Shown: positions 17,274-27,495 of the stretch, piece by piece
Layout of the letters: each line of letters begins with the position of its first letter
Numbering within the stretch: position 1 is the first letter of the stretch
Source of the DNA: Corynebacterium argentoratense DSM 44202
GTDB lineage: Bacteria; Actinomycetota; Actinomycetes; Mycobacteriales; Mycobacteriaceae
DNA length: 64,000 nt
Direction: 5' to 3'
Assembly (NCBI RefSeq): GCF_000590555.1
Contig: NC_022198.1
Location: 640,338-704,337, forward strand
Made by a program: the position numbers and the translations under genes
Notes under the pieces: generated by a model
The model's database searches: none
Told to the model about the DNA's origin: nothing
The model's input: the letters and a program-made list of their open reading frames with translations, nothing else

Positions 17274-18416
17274 TCAGTTAGCGACGACTTGCTGAACCTT
17301 GGCGACCTTCTCGGTCAGCGCGTCGATAGCCGTTGCCAGCTCCTTGCGCTCAGGCTCAGTGACCTTGTTGTAGTCGACGAAACCGTCGCCCTCGCGGTAG
17401 CGATCAAGCAGCTTCTGAACATTGTCGAAGCGCTTGTTGATCTCCTTGAGCAGGTCGGCATCGCGCTCGTTGATAGCCTTCTCGAGGGAGGCAATAGCAG
17501 CCTTGGAGCCATCAAGGTTGGCCTGGAAATCGTAGAGGTCAGTGCCGGAGAAGATGTCCTCTTCGCCGGTGATCTTGCTGGTGGTGATTTCGTCCAGAAG
17601 CTCCTGGGCGCCACCTGCGATCTGGGCGGGGGTGATCTTGTAATCCGGGGAGTTCACGCCCTCGTCGAGCTCCTCGACGTCCTTGTACAGCTGGCGAGCA
17701 GTCTGCTTGGTTTCCTCAGTGATGGCGCCGCCGACCCACAAGTCCTTTTCGATCTTGTGGAAGCCGGACCAGTCGTCAACGGTCTGGCCGTCCTCGAGAT
17801 CAGCCTCACGCCGGTCGATGCGGGGATCGAGATCGTCGGGGAAGGACTCGGCGACGGGCTCGATGCGCTCGTAGGGGGTGCGGGCAATCGGGAACAGTGC
17901 CTTGGCAGCCTCCACATCGCCCTTTTCGATAGCGCCGACGAACTCGGAGGTTTGCTCCTTCAAGCTGCCGACCTGGGAGCGGACGTAGGCGACGTAGCCG
18001 TCGACGGCCTCAGTCAGCACTGCGTCACCCTCAGTGGCGGACTTGGATTCGCCAGTGACCTTCAGTTGCTGGGAAATACCTTCGCCGACCATGCCGGGCT
18101 TACAGGTCAAGGTGTAGTCGCCCGGATCGGTGATCTGGACAGTCAACTTGCGGGTGCTGCCGGGACCAATGTTTTCGACCTCGCCGACCACGCGGCCGCC
18201 GGAGGTGTAGACATAAAACTCGGTGGTCTTGCTGCCGTCGTTGGTGACCTCGAAAACGGAGGTGCCGGTCTCGGCGGAATCGCCGCTGACTTCACAAGCA
18301 GAATCGTTGGCCTTCACGGTGAAGGTGGTGGTGGAGGCTTCATCAGCCTTATCTGCACACGCAGCCAGAGCCAAAGGCATGGTGGCCAAGGCAAGAAGAG
18401 AAATGGACTTGCGCAC
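17274..18416 (-). CDS. efeO: Iron uptake lipoprotein EfeO (cupredoxin-like plus M75 imelysin domain)
   Basis: The 380-residue protein begins with a lipoprotein signal and lipobox LALAAC (Cys20). A cupredoxin-like domain follows (about residues 30-120, with CEVSG and TCKPGM), then an imelysin/M75 domain carrying GFHKIEKDLW, the HxxE metal motif of EfeO. It is the extracytoplasmic iron-binding component that feeds EfeU. It lies 30 nt after efeU. Expression is probably iron-repressed through the site upstream of efeU. Confidence 0.94.
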   Translation of the reverse strand: MRKSISLLALATMPLALAACADKADEASTTTFTVKANDSACEVSGDSAETGTSVFEVTNDGSKTTEFYVYTSGGRVVGEVENIGPGSTRKLTVQITDPGDYTLTCKPGMVGEGISQQLKVTGESKSATEGDAVLTEAVDGYVAYVRSQVGSLKEQTSEFVGAIEKGDVEAAKALFPIARTPYERIEPVAESFPDDLDPRIDRREADLEDGQTVDDWSGFHKIEKDLWVGGAITEETKQTARQLYKDVEELDEGVNSPDYKITPAQIAGGAQELLDEITTSKITGEEDIFSGTDLYDFQANLDGSKAAIASLEKAINERDADLLKEINKRFDNVQKLLDRYREGDGFVDYNKVTEPERKELATAIDALTEKVAKVQQVVAN

Positions 18417-18446
18417 TGGAGTTCTCCTAAGAATTGTTTATAGTGC

Positions 18447-19301
18447 TTACGTTACACGGTGGTGTTCACCGGCGTGGGGGGCTGAAGTCGAAACAGCCTT
18501 AGGGGGTGCAACCGGGCGCAGGAACAGCGCCAAAGCAACAATCAGGTAGATGACCCACCCGATCATTGATGCAGTCGTTGGGGCTGGCACCAGGTTGAAG
18601 ATGCCTTCAACCAGTGTGGCGACGGGAGTGCCGGGCACCAACACGTGGGAAATATCAAAAGCGAGGTTTCCAAGACCCGGCACAACGCCGGCTTCCTGGA
18701 GATCAGTAATGCCGTAGCGCAGGATGCCTGCGGCGACGACAATCAGCAAAATTCCGGTCACCCGGAAAAAGACACTCAGGTTGATGCGAATAGCGCCGCG
18801 GTACATCAGCATGGCAAGAACAACAGAGGCAACGATGCCCGTCATCAACCCCAAGAAGGGAGTTGCGAGGGTGCCGCCGGTGAAAGAATCAAACACCAAT
18901 AGGGCGGTCTCGATGCCTTCGCGTACGACTGCGGTAAACGCAACCAGTACGACAGCGAAGGGGCCGATAGCGACCGCCTTATCCAGTTTTCCTTGCAGCT
19001 CAGCCGATATAGTGGCACTAGCGGTGCGCATCCACAGCAACAACCAGGTAACCAAGCCGACAGCAATCAGTGATGCGATGCCGCCTACTAGTTCCTGGCC
19101 CGTGCTGGTCAGTGTCTTGGTGCCGAATTGGATGATGACAAACACGGCAGTCGTCGTGGCGAGTGCGGCTGCTACGCCGAGCCATACCCACTTCAACTGC
19201 TGTCGACGGTCTCCTTTAACCAGGAAGGCGACGAGGATCATGACGATCATCGACGCTTCGAGGCCCTCGCGTAAACCGATGAGTGCGTTAGCTACAAACA
19301 T
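18447..19301 (-). CDS. efeU: Iron permease EfeU (FTR1 family)
   Basis: The 284-residue protein has seven or so hydrophobic segments and the two REGxE motifs of FTR1-type iron permeases: REGLE at residues 11-15 and REGIE at 127-131. These Glu residues bind iron during transport. It is the first gene of efeUOB. A palindrome resembling a DtxR box lies 28 nt upstream of the ATG. The C-terminal tail is short and soluble. Confidence 0.95.
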   Translation of the reverse strand: MFVANALIGLREGLEASMIVMILVAFLVKGDRRQQLKWVWLGVAAALATTTAVFVIIQFGTKTLTSTGQELVGGIASLIAVGLVTWLLLWMRTASATISAELQGKLDKAVAIGPFAVVLVAFTAVVREGIETALLVFDSFTGGTLATPFLGLMTGIVASVVLAMLMYRGAIRINLSVFFRVTGILLIVVAAGILRYGITDLQEAGVVPGLGNLAFDISHVLVPGTPVATLVEGIFNLVPAPTTASMIGWVIYLIVALALFLRPVAPPKAVSTSAPHAGEHHRVT

Positions 19302-19325
19302 GTAAATGGTTCCTTATCTGTGGTG

Positions 19326-19344
19326 AAGCAGGCTAGCCTGTTCT
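19326..19344. promoter_or_regulatory. DtxR-like iron box upstream of efeU
   Basis: A perfect 12-bp palindrome CAGGCTAGCCTG (19329-19340) matches the centre of the corynebacterial DtxR consensus (AGG..TAGCCT..) at 11 of 19 positions overall. It is 28-39 nt upstream of efeU, a repressor-compatible position. Binding is inferred. Confidence 0.55.
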
Positions 19345-19601
19345 GCTCCAATCAAAGAATAGGCTATGGCTACCACGTTCAGAAAGTCTCTCCATCACAT
19401 TTTTGTGCATCTGTGATCTGCCTCCTCGGCAGTCTGCGAACGCACAGAGTCGTATCCGGTACTTATACCGTTGCTATAGGAAACAGTGGTCAACTCGGTA
19501 TGACTAATGTCATGCAGCGCACAAGCCCACAGTACCCGTGCGAATACCCGCGAAAAGGGGCTATCGACGATCCCACATGTGGAGGGTCTAAGATCACTCG
19601 C

Positions 19602-20267
19602 ATGCCCGTGCTGTTGCTCGACCCCCGCTGTCCCAACCAGATCCCTATCGAAGCCCTAGCATTTATCACCGGCACTACCAGCACAGTCGCCTACACCGAT
19701 GAAGTCCCCATCAGGGTGCGTTGGGCGATCGCCGACCTCGGTGCCACTACCGTGTGCGATGTCAGTGATGCCCAGCTGCTTGTCACCACCGATGATTCGA
19801 GCGCATTGTTCGCGGAGGCGACAGCCGCCGACAGTCACGTCATCGTGTGTCCGTCGCGCGCCATCACCGCGGCGTCATCAATCCAACAAACCCCCATTGA
19901 GCAGGCGCAGGAGACCATCAGCCGTGCCCTCGATATAGGGGAGTGGGAGCAGAAACAAACCCACGCGAGCCTCATCCCCTACCTGGAAGAGGAAACACAA
20001 GAGTTCGCCCAAGCCGTGCGCGCAGCAGAAACCCGACGCAGCTACTTTGACGATAGCGACATGTGCGACGAACTCGGCGACATTTTGCTGCAGGTGCTTT
20101 TCCATGCAGAGATCGCCCGCCGGCGCGAAGCCTTCACGTTTAATGACGTCGCGGAATCCTTCAACAACAAAATGCGTGCGCGCGCACCCTACCTGTTTGA
20201 CGGCACAACCGAGATAGTGCCGGAGGCCGAGCAGCAACGACTGTGGAATAAAGCAAAAAGCGTGTAA
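19602..20267 (+). CDS. mazG: MazG-family nucleoside triphosphate pyrophosphohydrolase
   Basis: From the ATG at 19602 the product is 221 residues. The C-terminal half has the MazG motifs EEETQEF and DELGDILLQVLFHAEIA with the metal-binding acidic residues. The N-terminal 100 residues resemble the extra domain of mycobacterial MazG. MazG hydrolyses NTPs and dNTPs, often oxidised ones. It sits between mfd and the LpqU-like gene as in mycobacteria, but the efe operon and a secreted protein gene are inserted nearby. The frame stays open upstream to 19320, but that part overlaps the efeU promoter and looks non-coding. Confidence 0.88.
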   Translation: MPVLLLDPRCPNQIPIEALAFITGTTSTVAYTDEVPIRVRWAIADLGATTVCDVSDAQLLVTTDDSSALFAEATAADSHVIVCPSRAITAASSIQQTPIEQAQETISRALDIGEWEQKQTHASLIPYLEEETQEFAQAVRAAETRRSYFDDSDMCDELGDILLQVLFHAEIARRREAFTFNDVAESFNNKMRARAPYLFDGTTEIVPEAEQQRLWNKAKSV

Positions 20268-20357
20268 CCCACCCACCCCAGAAGTGATGGGGCGGCGTGG
20301 ACTACACGCTCAGGCAGTGCGCGGGCACTGCGGATGAAGCTTCCGAATGTCGAAAGC

Positions 20358-20840
20358 TTAGCCAGCCAGGAGGTTGGTGGCGTTGATCAGGCGGGTGATC
20401 TGGTCAAGCAGCGGCTTGATGACCTTCAGGATCTCCAGCAGGGGGCCGAAGATCTTGCCCTGGACACTGTCCTTGGAGGACAGGGTGGGGAAGTCGTTGG
20501 AGTCGTCGTGGACGAACTTGCACTGCACTGCCCGGTCGGACAGCCCGTCAATCTGGTTGGCGGTGACATTTGCGACACCCAGGTTGATACCCAGGGTGGT
20601 GGACTTCTTGTCCAGAGCCTTGTAGAGCTCGGCGCGGGTGTCGTACTTCTTGTCCTTGGTGTCGATCTCGTTGTCGGTCAGGAAGCTCTTGAGGTCCGGG
20701 CAGGTGACGGTGGAGATGGTGCCGTTGCCCATCAGGTAGGTGGTCACCGAAGCGGATGCGGCCTGTGCAGGTGCTGTTGCCATCGTGCCGGCGACAGTCA
20801 TTGCGGCGAGTGCCAGGCTGGCACGGGTAAAGCGAGACAT
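20358..20840 (-). CDS. Small secreted protein, 160 aa
   Basis: From the ATG at 20840 (AAGGA 9 nt upstream) the product has a Sec signal with probable cleavage after ATAPAQA (residues 22-28). The mature part has two cysteines (residues ~45 and ~108), a Lys/Asp-rich middle (DTKDKKYDTRAELYKAL) and a C-terminal amphipathic region ending ITRLINATNLLAG. I recognise no family. It is antisense to its neighbours mazG and the transglycosylase gene, so it has its own promoter in the 153-nt gap toward 20994. Confidence 0.8.
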   Translation of the reverse strand: MSRFTRASLALAAMTVAGTMATAPAQAASASVTTYLMGNGTISTVTCPDLKSFLTDNEIDTKDKKYDTRAELYKALDKKSTTLGINLGVANVTANQIDGLSDRAVQCKFVHDDSNDFPTLSSKDSVQGKIFGPLLEILKVIKPLLDQITRLINATNLLAG

Positions 20841-20993
20841 ACAGATTATCCTTATCTGCTGTTGGTCAGGGTTGGTGGCACCTAGCTTAACCGATATGTC
20901 AAGCCTGTGTTCTGCGCGCTCGGTCACAGTAGGCACTTGTGGGGGAGGAGGTGACAGTGTGGCGGAGCGTTCGGCGCAGTATGATGTGCCCCT

Positions 20994-21773
20994 ATGAGGT
21001 CAAGAGGGTGCGCGGCAGCAGTGGCGTTGGTGGTTGTTCCATTGTTGCTGTTGGTCTTGGCTGGTTGGCTTGTCGTGATTGGGCGTGGGGTTAATCCGAT
21101 TCGCCACCTTGAGCCTGTTCCGGATGATGTGCCTCCGGCTGCGGGCGCTGCTTTGCCTTCGGTCGATATCAATGGCCCCGGGCGTACTGCCCAGCAGTTC
21201 ACCGATTGGTCGCAGCCGTTGTCGGAAGAGACGGGCATTTCGGTGCAGGCGTTGAATGCGTATGCGAATGCGACGGCGATTATTGATGCGGCCACGCCTG
21301 GTTGTCATCTTCGGTGGACGACGTTGGCTGGGATCGGCTACGTGGAGACGCGCCACGGGACGTATTCCGGTCGTGTGTTTGGTGGCGGCAAGTTGGATGC
21401 TGATGGGGTAGCGACGCCGCCGATTGTGGGCCCCGTGTTGGATGGGACTCGTGGTTTCGCGGAGATCAAAGACACCGACCGTGGCGAGATTGACACCGAT
21501 TCCACTTATGATCGCGCGGTGGGCCCGATGCAGTTTATTCCTGGTTCGTGGGCGTTGTATGGCCGCGATGCGGATGGGGATGGCGTCAAAAATCCTCAAC
21601 AGATTGATGACGCCGCGATCTCGGCGGCTACATTGTTGTGCGCGTCGGAGCGTGATCTGGCGACACCGGAGGGGTGGGTGAGTGCGGTGCGGGCCTACAA
21701 CAATTCTGATGACTATGTGATCAAGGTGCGCAACGCTGCTAATGCTTATGCGATGGGGCAGCCCCCTGCTTAA
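20994..21773 (+). CDS. Membrane-anchored lytic transglycosylase, LpqU-like
   Basis: The 259-residue product has one N-terminal membrane segment (residues 9-29) and then an SLT-type transglycosylase domain. The probable catalytic Glu is in GIGYVETRHGTYSG (about residue 122), followed by the family segment GPMQFIPGSWALYGRDADGDG and the closing VRAYNNSDDYV. Such enzymes cleave peptidoglycan glycan strands. LpqU occupies the same place between mazG and eno in mycobacteria. Here there is no lipobox, so a membrane anchor replaces the lipid. Confidence 0.88.
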   Translation: MRSRGCAAAVALVVVPLLLLVLAGWLVVIGRGVNPIRHLEPVPDDVPPAAGAALPSVDINGPGRTAQQFTDWSQPLSEETGISVQALNAYANATAIIDAATPGCHLRWTTLAGIGYVETRHGTYSGRVFGGGKLDADGVATPPIVGPVLDGTRGFAEIKDTDRGEIDTDSTYDRAVGPMQFIPGSWALYGRDADGDGVKNPQQIDDAAISAATLLCASERDLATPEGWVSAVRAYNNSDDYVIKVRNAANAYAMGQPPA

Positions 21774-22024
21774 GACCCCCCTGCTTAAAACACAGTGTGG
21801 CGCAGAGTAGCGCAGTGTGTGGCGTGCAATGGGTGGATTCTGGGGGTGCGGCGCCGAGCGAGGGCGCTGGTGTGCAGCGGGGGCACACAGTCGAAAGGTG
21901 TGAAAGGCCACATTTTTGGACGGTTGGTGCCTCGAGCTGCATCAAAACCCCAGTAGTGGTGTCCGATTGTGTGGTTTTCTGTGCTGGGTGGGCATCACGA
22001 TCAAAGGATTCGTGCAACAATTGA

Positions 22025-23341
<1,317 letters not shown>

Positions 23342-23445
23342 GCCGGTGTAGCTAGCGTCTAGCAGCTTCAAGGCCCGTCCGTGATGAATGTCGCGGGCGG
23401 GCCTTCCGCTGTGCTGCCCCCAATGCTTCTAGGATGGTTGGCATC

Positions 23446-23985
23446 ATGGATTTACAGCAGCGGCCCACCACAGGGCGGACACACACCTCATCGAAGCGGC
23501 GCTCCAACCGTAGTTCGGTACCTGTCGCGCGCCGTGAGGTCACTGGGGTGCAGCCGAAAATTCGCGCTCCTAGGCCGGCGTTTAAGATTGGGCCGAAGGA
23601 GATCTTCGTTGTCGCTGCGGTGTTGATCCTCATGTTGCTTGCCACCGCTTTGCCTCTGCGTAATTACTTTCAGCAACGCCACGCGATTGTGACCGCCCAG
23701 CAAGCTATTGAATCCAAGCAGGAAGAAAAGCAGCAGCTCATCGCGGAGATTGAGCGCTATCAATCGGAAGACTACATTCGCGAGGAAGCGCGCAACAGGC
23801 TCGGCGTAATCCAGCCGGGGGAGAGCGCGTACCGCATCATCGACCCCGAGATGAAGCGCGAACACACGACTCAGGGCCGTGACCCTTCGAGTGAAAAACA
23901 CGACCCCTGGTTTGAGCAATTGTGGGGGCAGGTCGCAGGTGCGGATGACGCAGTTGCAGACAGGGGCTCGGCACTGGGACAATAA
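23446..23985 (+). CDS. ftsB: Septum formation initiator FtsB/DivIC
   Basis: A basic cytoplasmic N-terminus (about 45 residues) precedes one transmembrane segment (IFVVAAVLILMLLATALPL) and a coiled coil (AQQAIESKQEEKQQLIAEIE). The FtsB/DivIC motif EDYIREEARNRLGVIQPGE follows. FtsB works with FtsL and FtsQ in the divisome. It lies directly after eno as in mycobacteria (Rv1024). ATG 23446 is chosen; ATG 23434 is also possible. The tail after residue 135 is polar and variable. Confidence 0.92.
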   Translation: MDLQQRPTTGRTHTSSKRRSNRSSVPVARREVTGVQPKIRAPRPAFKIGPKEIFVVAAVLILMLLATALPLRNYFQQRHAIVTAQQAIESKQEEKQQLIAEIERYQSEDYIREEARNRLGVIQPGESAYRIIDPEMKREHTTQGRDPSSEKHDPWFEQLWGQVAGADDAVADRGSALGQ

Positions 23986-23990
23986 GCCCC

Positions 23991-24539
23991 ATGCCTGACA
24001 CTTCCCACGTCGATCCCCAGGACCTCGCGACCGTTGCCGAACAGCTTGGCAGGCAGCCCCGCGGCGTCGTTGAAATTTCTTACCGCAGCCCGGATGGTGT
24101 TCCCGGTGTAGTTAAGACCCGCCCGCGCCTGGATGACGGTACTCCCTTCCCGACGCTGTACTACTTGACGGATCCCCGCCTGACTGCAGAGGCCTCCCGC
24201 CTGGAGGTCGCACAGGTGATGAAATGGATGACGTCGCGTTTGGCTTCGGACGCAGAATTGGCTGCGGATTATCAGGCGGCGCACGAGCATTTCTTGGCTG
24301 TGCGCAATGAAATGGAAGACCTCGGCACGGATTTCTCCGGCGGGGGTATGCCCGATCGGGTGAAGTGCCTGCACGTACTCATTGCGTATGCGTTGGCTGA
24401 AGGCCCTGAACGTGTCCGTTTGGGCACCGAGGCCGTGGCACTGGCCGCTGAGAATCCCGATCTGCGCGGCAGTGCTATTCCCGCCGATTGGCCGACCGCT
24501 GCCGAACTTGGCATCGACACCAGCCTGTTTGAAGACTAG
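23991..24539 (+). CDS. DUF501 protein
   Basis: The 182-residue product is the counterpart of mycobacterial Rv1025. It shows the family segments GRQPRGVVEISYR at residues 20-32, FPTLYYLTDPRL, and the C-terminal GMPDRVKCLHVLIAYALAEGP with a single Cys and His. It starts 5 nt after ftsB and ends 20 nt before ppx, so it is in one operon. Function is unknown; no catalytic motif stands out. Confidence 0.9.
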   Translation: MPDTSHVDPQDLATVAEQLGRQPRGVVEISYRSPDGVPGVVKTRPRLDDGTPFPTLYYLTDPRLTAEASRLEVAQVMKWMTSRLASDAELAADYQAAHEHFLAVRNEMEDLGTDFSGGGMPDRVKCLHVLIAYALAEGPERVRLGTEAVALAAENPDLRGSAIPADWPTAAELGIDTSLFED

Positions 24540-24559
24540 AGAAAAAAAAGGGGCAGCTG

Positions 24560-25549
24560 ATGGCCACGAGTGCACCCAGGGTCGCCGCAGTCGACTGCGG
24601 TACCAACTCCATCCGCCTGTTGATCAGCGAAATCCGTGGGCCTAAGCCCTCCGACATCGTGCAGATCCGCAGGGAGATGACGATCGTCCGATTGGGCGAG
24701 GGCGTCGACGCCAGCGGCAAATTTTCTGACGCCGCCTTGGGGCGCGTACGCACCGCCTTGGAGCGTTATGCGGACACCATGGTCGCCGAAAGAGTCACGG
24801 CTGTTCGGATGGTTGCTACCTCCGCGACCCGCGATGCGTCCAACCGGCATGAGTTTTTCCGTATGACGGAGCAGATCCTTAGCCGGGTTGTGCCGGGGGC
24901 GCGTGCCGAGGTGATTACCGGTACTGAGGAAGCCGAATTGTCCTTCCGGGGTGCTATCGCTGATCTGCCGGCGGACAAGGGGCCTTTCTGTGTTATCGAC
25001 TTGGGTGGTGGCAGCACCGAATTTATCGTCGGCACAGAGTCGGAAATCTTAGGCAGTCACTCTGCTCAGATTGGATGCGTGCGCCTCAGCGAACGAATCC
25101 TACACACTGACCCTCCCGCAGAGCCAGAGATTGACGCCGCGCGCGCCTTTGCCGCAGAGAAGGTCGCCGAAGTGCGCCAAACGGTTCCCTTGAGGAAGGC
25201 CGCCACCTTTGTTGGTTGCGCCGGCACATTCACCACACTGTCCGCCCTGGCTCTCGGCTTGGAGGAATATGACGAGCGGGCGATCCACAACTCCACCCTG
25301 GAATTCGACGCGTTGCGCGTGCTGACTGCCCAGCTGCTGCGCCAGACGGCCGCACAGCGTGCGGCACAGCCGGTGGTACACGAAGGCCGGGCGGATGTGA
25401 TCGGCGGCGGCTGCATTGTCGTCGATGCCATCATGGACGAAGCACAAGCCGCAACCGATGGGGCGGCGTCATCGTTTGTGATTTCTGAAAAAGACATCCT
25501 GGACGGGATCGTTTTTGGCTTGAGCGAGCAGCTACACCTCGAGGGGTAG
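24560..25549 (+). CDS. ppx: Ppx/GppA phosphatase (exopolyphosphatase)
   Basis: The 329-residue protein has the actin-like ATPase phosphate motifs AAVDCGTNSIRLLI at residues 9-22 and CVIDLGGGSTEF near 146, and ends soon after the core domain, as in the short actinobacterial Ppx. Such enzymes release phosphate from polyphosphate or the pppGpp 5' phosphate. It is the last gene of the eno-ftsB-DUF501 cluster and is closed by a terminator. Which substrate dominates cannot be told from sequence. Confidence 0.93.
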   Translation: MATSAPRVAAVDCGTNSIRLLISEIRGPKPSDIVQIRREMTIVRLGEGVDASGKFSDAALGRVRTALERYADTMVAERVTAVRMVATSATRDASNRHEFFRMTEQILSRVVPGARAEVITGTEEAELSFRGAIADLPADKGPFCVIDLGGGSTEFIVGTESEILGSHSAQIGCVRLSERILHTDPPAEPEIDAARAFAAEKVAEVRQTVPLRKAATFVGCAGTFTTLSALALGLEEYDERAIHNSTLEFDALRVLTAQLLRQTAAQRAAQPVVHEGRADVIGGGCIVVDAIMDEAQAATDGAASSFVISEKDILDGIVFGLSEQLHLEG

Positions 25550-25573
25550 GGGAATCACGCGCCAGGGCATAAG

Positions 25574-25626
25574 TAAAACCCCAGTCTGTGGGGCACACAC
25601 GGTGCCGACCACGGGCCGGGGTTTTA
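25574..25626. terminator. Bidirectional terminator between ppx and the BAX-inhibitor gene
   Basis: Arms TAAAACCCC (25574-25582) and GGGGTTTTA (25618-25626) provide T runs in both directions between convergent genes. Confidence 0.75.
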
Positions 25627-25639
25627 GTCTGTGACGCTA

Positions 25640-26515
25640 CTAGCGGTTGTTGAAGTAGCTGAGCAGACGCAGGATCTCGGTGTAGAGCCACACCAGAGTC
25701 ACAGCCAGGCCGAGTGCAACACCCCAGGCCATCTTGGCGGGTGCGCCAGCGCGAACGAGCTTGTCGGCATTGTCGAAGTCCTGAAGGAAGCTCATAGCCG
25801 CAAGGCCGATGCACACCAGTGAGAACACGATCGACAGCGGGCCACCATCACGCAAAACGTTGAAGCCGAAGAAGCTGCCAACAAAATTACCCAGCATAAG
25901 CACCAGCACACCGATGAAGCCGCCCATCAGCAAACGGGTGAACTTCGGGGTGACCTTCACAGCACCGGTCTTGTAAACGTAGAGCATGCCCGCAAAAACA
26001 CCCAAGGTGCCGAGCACTGCCTGACCGATGAGGACGCCTGCGCTAACAGAGCTGACAGTCATGGAAGCGAACATGTAAGAGATGCCGCCGACCAGCAAAC
26101 CCTCAAAAACTGCGTAGGTCAAGGTGACAGCTGCGGAGCCGTACTTCTTGCCGAACGTGCTCACCAAAACGGTAATCAGGCCACCGATGGCGCCAATCAG
26201 GGCAAGGCCCATGGCAAGCCCGGGGGCGACAGTGCCGATGAAGAAGTTAACGATCGCCACCGCAATGATGACACCGAGGGTGATGCCGGTTTTGGAAATG
26301 ACGTCATCGACAGTCATGGCGCGCTCAGCTGGAGCGACGGCACCGGGGAAGCCGGGCTGCTGCCCAACACCAGCGCCGAAAGGAGACTGCTGGTACGGGT
26401 TCTGCTGGCCGAATCCAGCACCCGCACCATAGGGGTTGCCGTAGGGGTTTCCGTACTGCTGCGGAGCGCCTCCGTTGGCAGTTAAGTCTTTAAAAACAGG
26501 ATTGCTGCTTCGCAC
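25640..26515 (-). CDS. BAX inhibitor-1 / YccA-like membrane protein
   Basis: The GTG at 26515 with GAAAGGACACC upstream gives 291 residues. The N-terminal ~90 residues are Gly/Tyr/Pro/Gln-rich (repeated NPYG). Seven hydrophobic segments follow, with the family features GISYMFAS and a C-terminal FLQDFDNADKLVRAGAP. Bacterial members are membrane proteins with proposed ion-leak or protease-modulating roles. The frame continues upstream to 26656 but lacks a ribosome site. It is monocistronic and convergent with ppx. Confidence 0.88.
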   Translation of the reverse strand: MRSSNPVFKDLTANGGAPQQYGNPYGNPYGAGAGFGQQNPYQQSPFGAGVGQQPGFPGAVAPAERAMTVDDVISKTGITLGVIIAVAIVNFFIGTVAPGLAMGLALIGAIGGLITVLVSTFGKKYGSAAVTLTYAVFEGLLVGGISYMFASMTVSSVSAGVLIGQAVLGTLGVFAGMLYVYKTGAVKVTPKFTRLLMGGFIGVLVLMLGNFVGSFFGFNVLRDGGPLSIVFSLVCIGLAAMSFLQDFDNADKLVRAGAPAKMAWGVALGLAVTLVWLYTEILRLLSYFNNR

Positions 26516-26696
26516 GTTGTCAGGTGTCCTTTCAAAGGATCCACGCCACGAGTAGTGACCTGGAATTGATGTACACCCTTTACAACGAACAAACGTTGCG
26601 AAAAGTTCCAACAGGGTGGTTCGTGGGTATCTGTGCAGGGCTGTTTGGTTGGCCACTGTTATGGTCTAGACTGTTTTATTGGCTTTTAAACAGCCA

Positions 26697-26770
26697 GCCC
26701 CTATAGCCCAATTGGCAGAGGCAGTGGACTTAAAATCCATTCAGTGTCGGTTCGAGTCCGACTGGGGGCA
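26697..26770 (+). tRNA. tRNA with anticodon TAA (tRNA-Leu by anticodon), short variable loop
   Basis: The acceptor stem pairs GCCCCTA with TGGGGGC, with discriminator A. The anticodon stem pairs GTGGA with TCCAT around CTTAAAA, and the T arm pairs GTCGG with CCGAC around TTCGAGT. The variable region is only 5 nt (TCAGT). Leu tRNAs normally carry a long variable arm, so the isotype rests on the anticodon alone. CCA is not encoded. Confidence 0.85.
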
Positions 26771-26856
26771 CGCGTGAGCCCCTACCAAAAACGATGGTAG
26801 GGGCCTTTTCTTTGCCTGATTCGCAGCCATATTCCTCGATGCCACGGCACTCCCAG

Positions 26857-27442
26857 GGCAGGCACCGGCACGGCTCGGTGGAGTGCACGTTTTCCGTGCA
26901 GACACAGGTTTGTGCTGGTGTACTGCCGCACTGGTACCGGCCTATCATATAGGCTGGCAGCTTCCCCGCCAGACGACAACAAGTAAGGAGGCAATGATGG
27001 CAACAGCACAAAGCGACTACATTACGCATTTCAATGCAGCGGTTGATGTGGTGTTTGAATTAAAGAATCTGTGGGATCCAGATGGGGAAAATCGACAACT
27101 CCGCAAAATCGCTGGGGAATGTGCCGAAGCCCCTTTTGAAACCATCGGCGACATGTTCGGATACGCAGAACAACATGGGCTGAACACCCCTGCAGATCTA
27201 GCAGACCGACTAAAAAATATTGAGCCCGTCGATGATGATGATTCCATGTACGCGGTATGCATTGAACTTGCAGAACAACTAGCAGCGCCCGTCGAGTAAA
27301 CACCTTGTTGTGTCTAGCGCCAGGTTCGATCCCCGACGCGATGTTTGGCTACAGCACCTTTCACACCTTGATCGACACGGCGGCATCGGTAGGCAGGCGC
27401 CGGCATCCGCTGGCAGGCGCTGGCACGGCTTGGTGGAGCGCA
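26857..27442. repeat. 31-bp dispersed repeat, two copies flanking a small gene
   Basis: Copies at 26857-26887 and 27412-27442 match at 27 of 31 positions and share GGCACGGCT, GGTGGAG and a GGCAGGC start. Both are in the same orientation, one on each side of the 26997-27299 gene. The first runs into a small hairpin (TGCACG, TTTTC, CGTGCA). Confidence 0.65.
26997..27299 (+). CDS. Conserved-looking small protein, 100 aa
   Basis: An AAGGAGG lies 5 nt before ATG 26997 (an ATG at 26994 is too close). The product is acidic and helical, with SDYITHFNAAVDVVFELKNL near the start, a DPDGENRQLRKIAGECAEAP middle and an acidic EPVDDDDSMYAVCIELAEQL end. No membrane segment or known motif is seen. Good codon use and the strong ribosome site support expression. 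It stands alone between tRNA-Leu and the candidate RNA at 27.5 kb. Function is unknown. Confidence 0.7.
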   Translation: MATAQSDYITHFNAAVDVVFELKNLWDPDGENRQLRKIAGECAEAPFETIGDMFGYAEQHGLNTPADLADRLKNIEPVDDDDSMYAVCIELAEQLAAPVE

Positions 27443-27495
27443 AGCGTACACAAATTTTGGCTTCTCGTCACCCATGTCTCGTCTACAATCACTCC

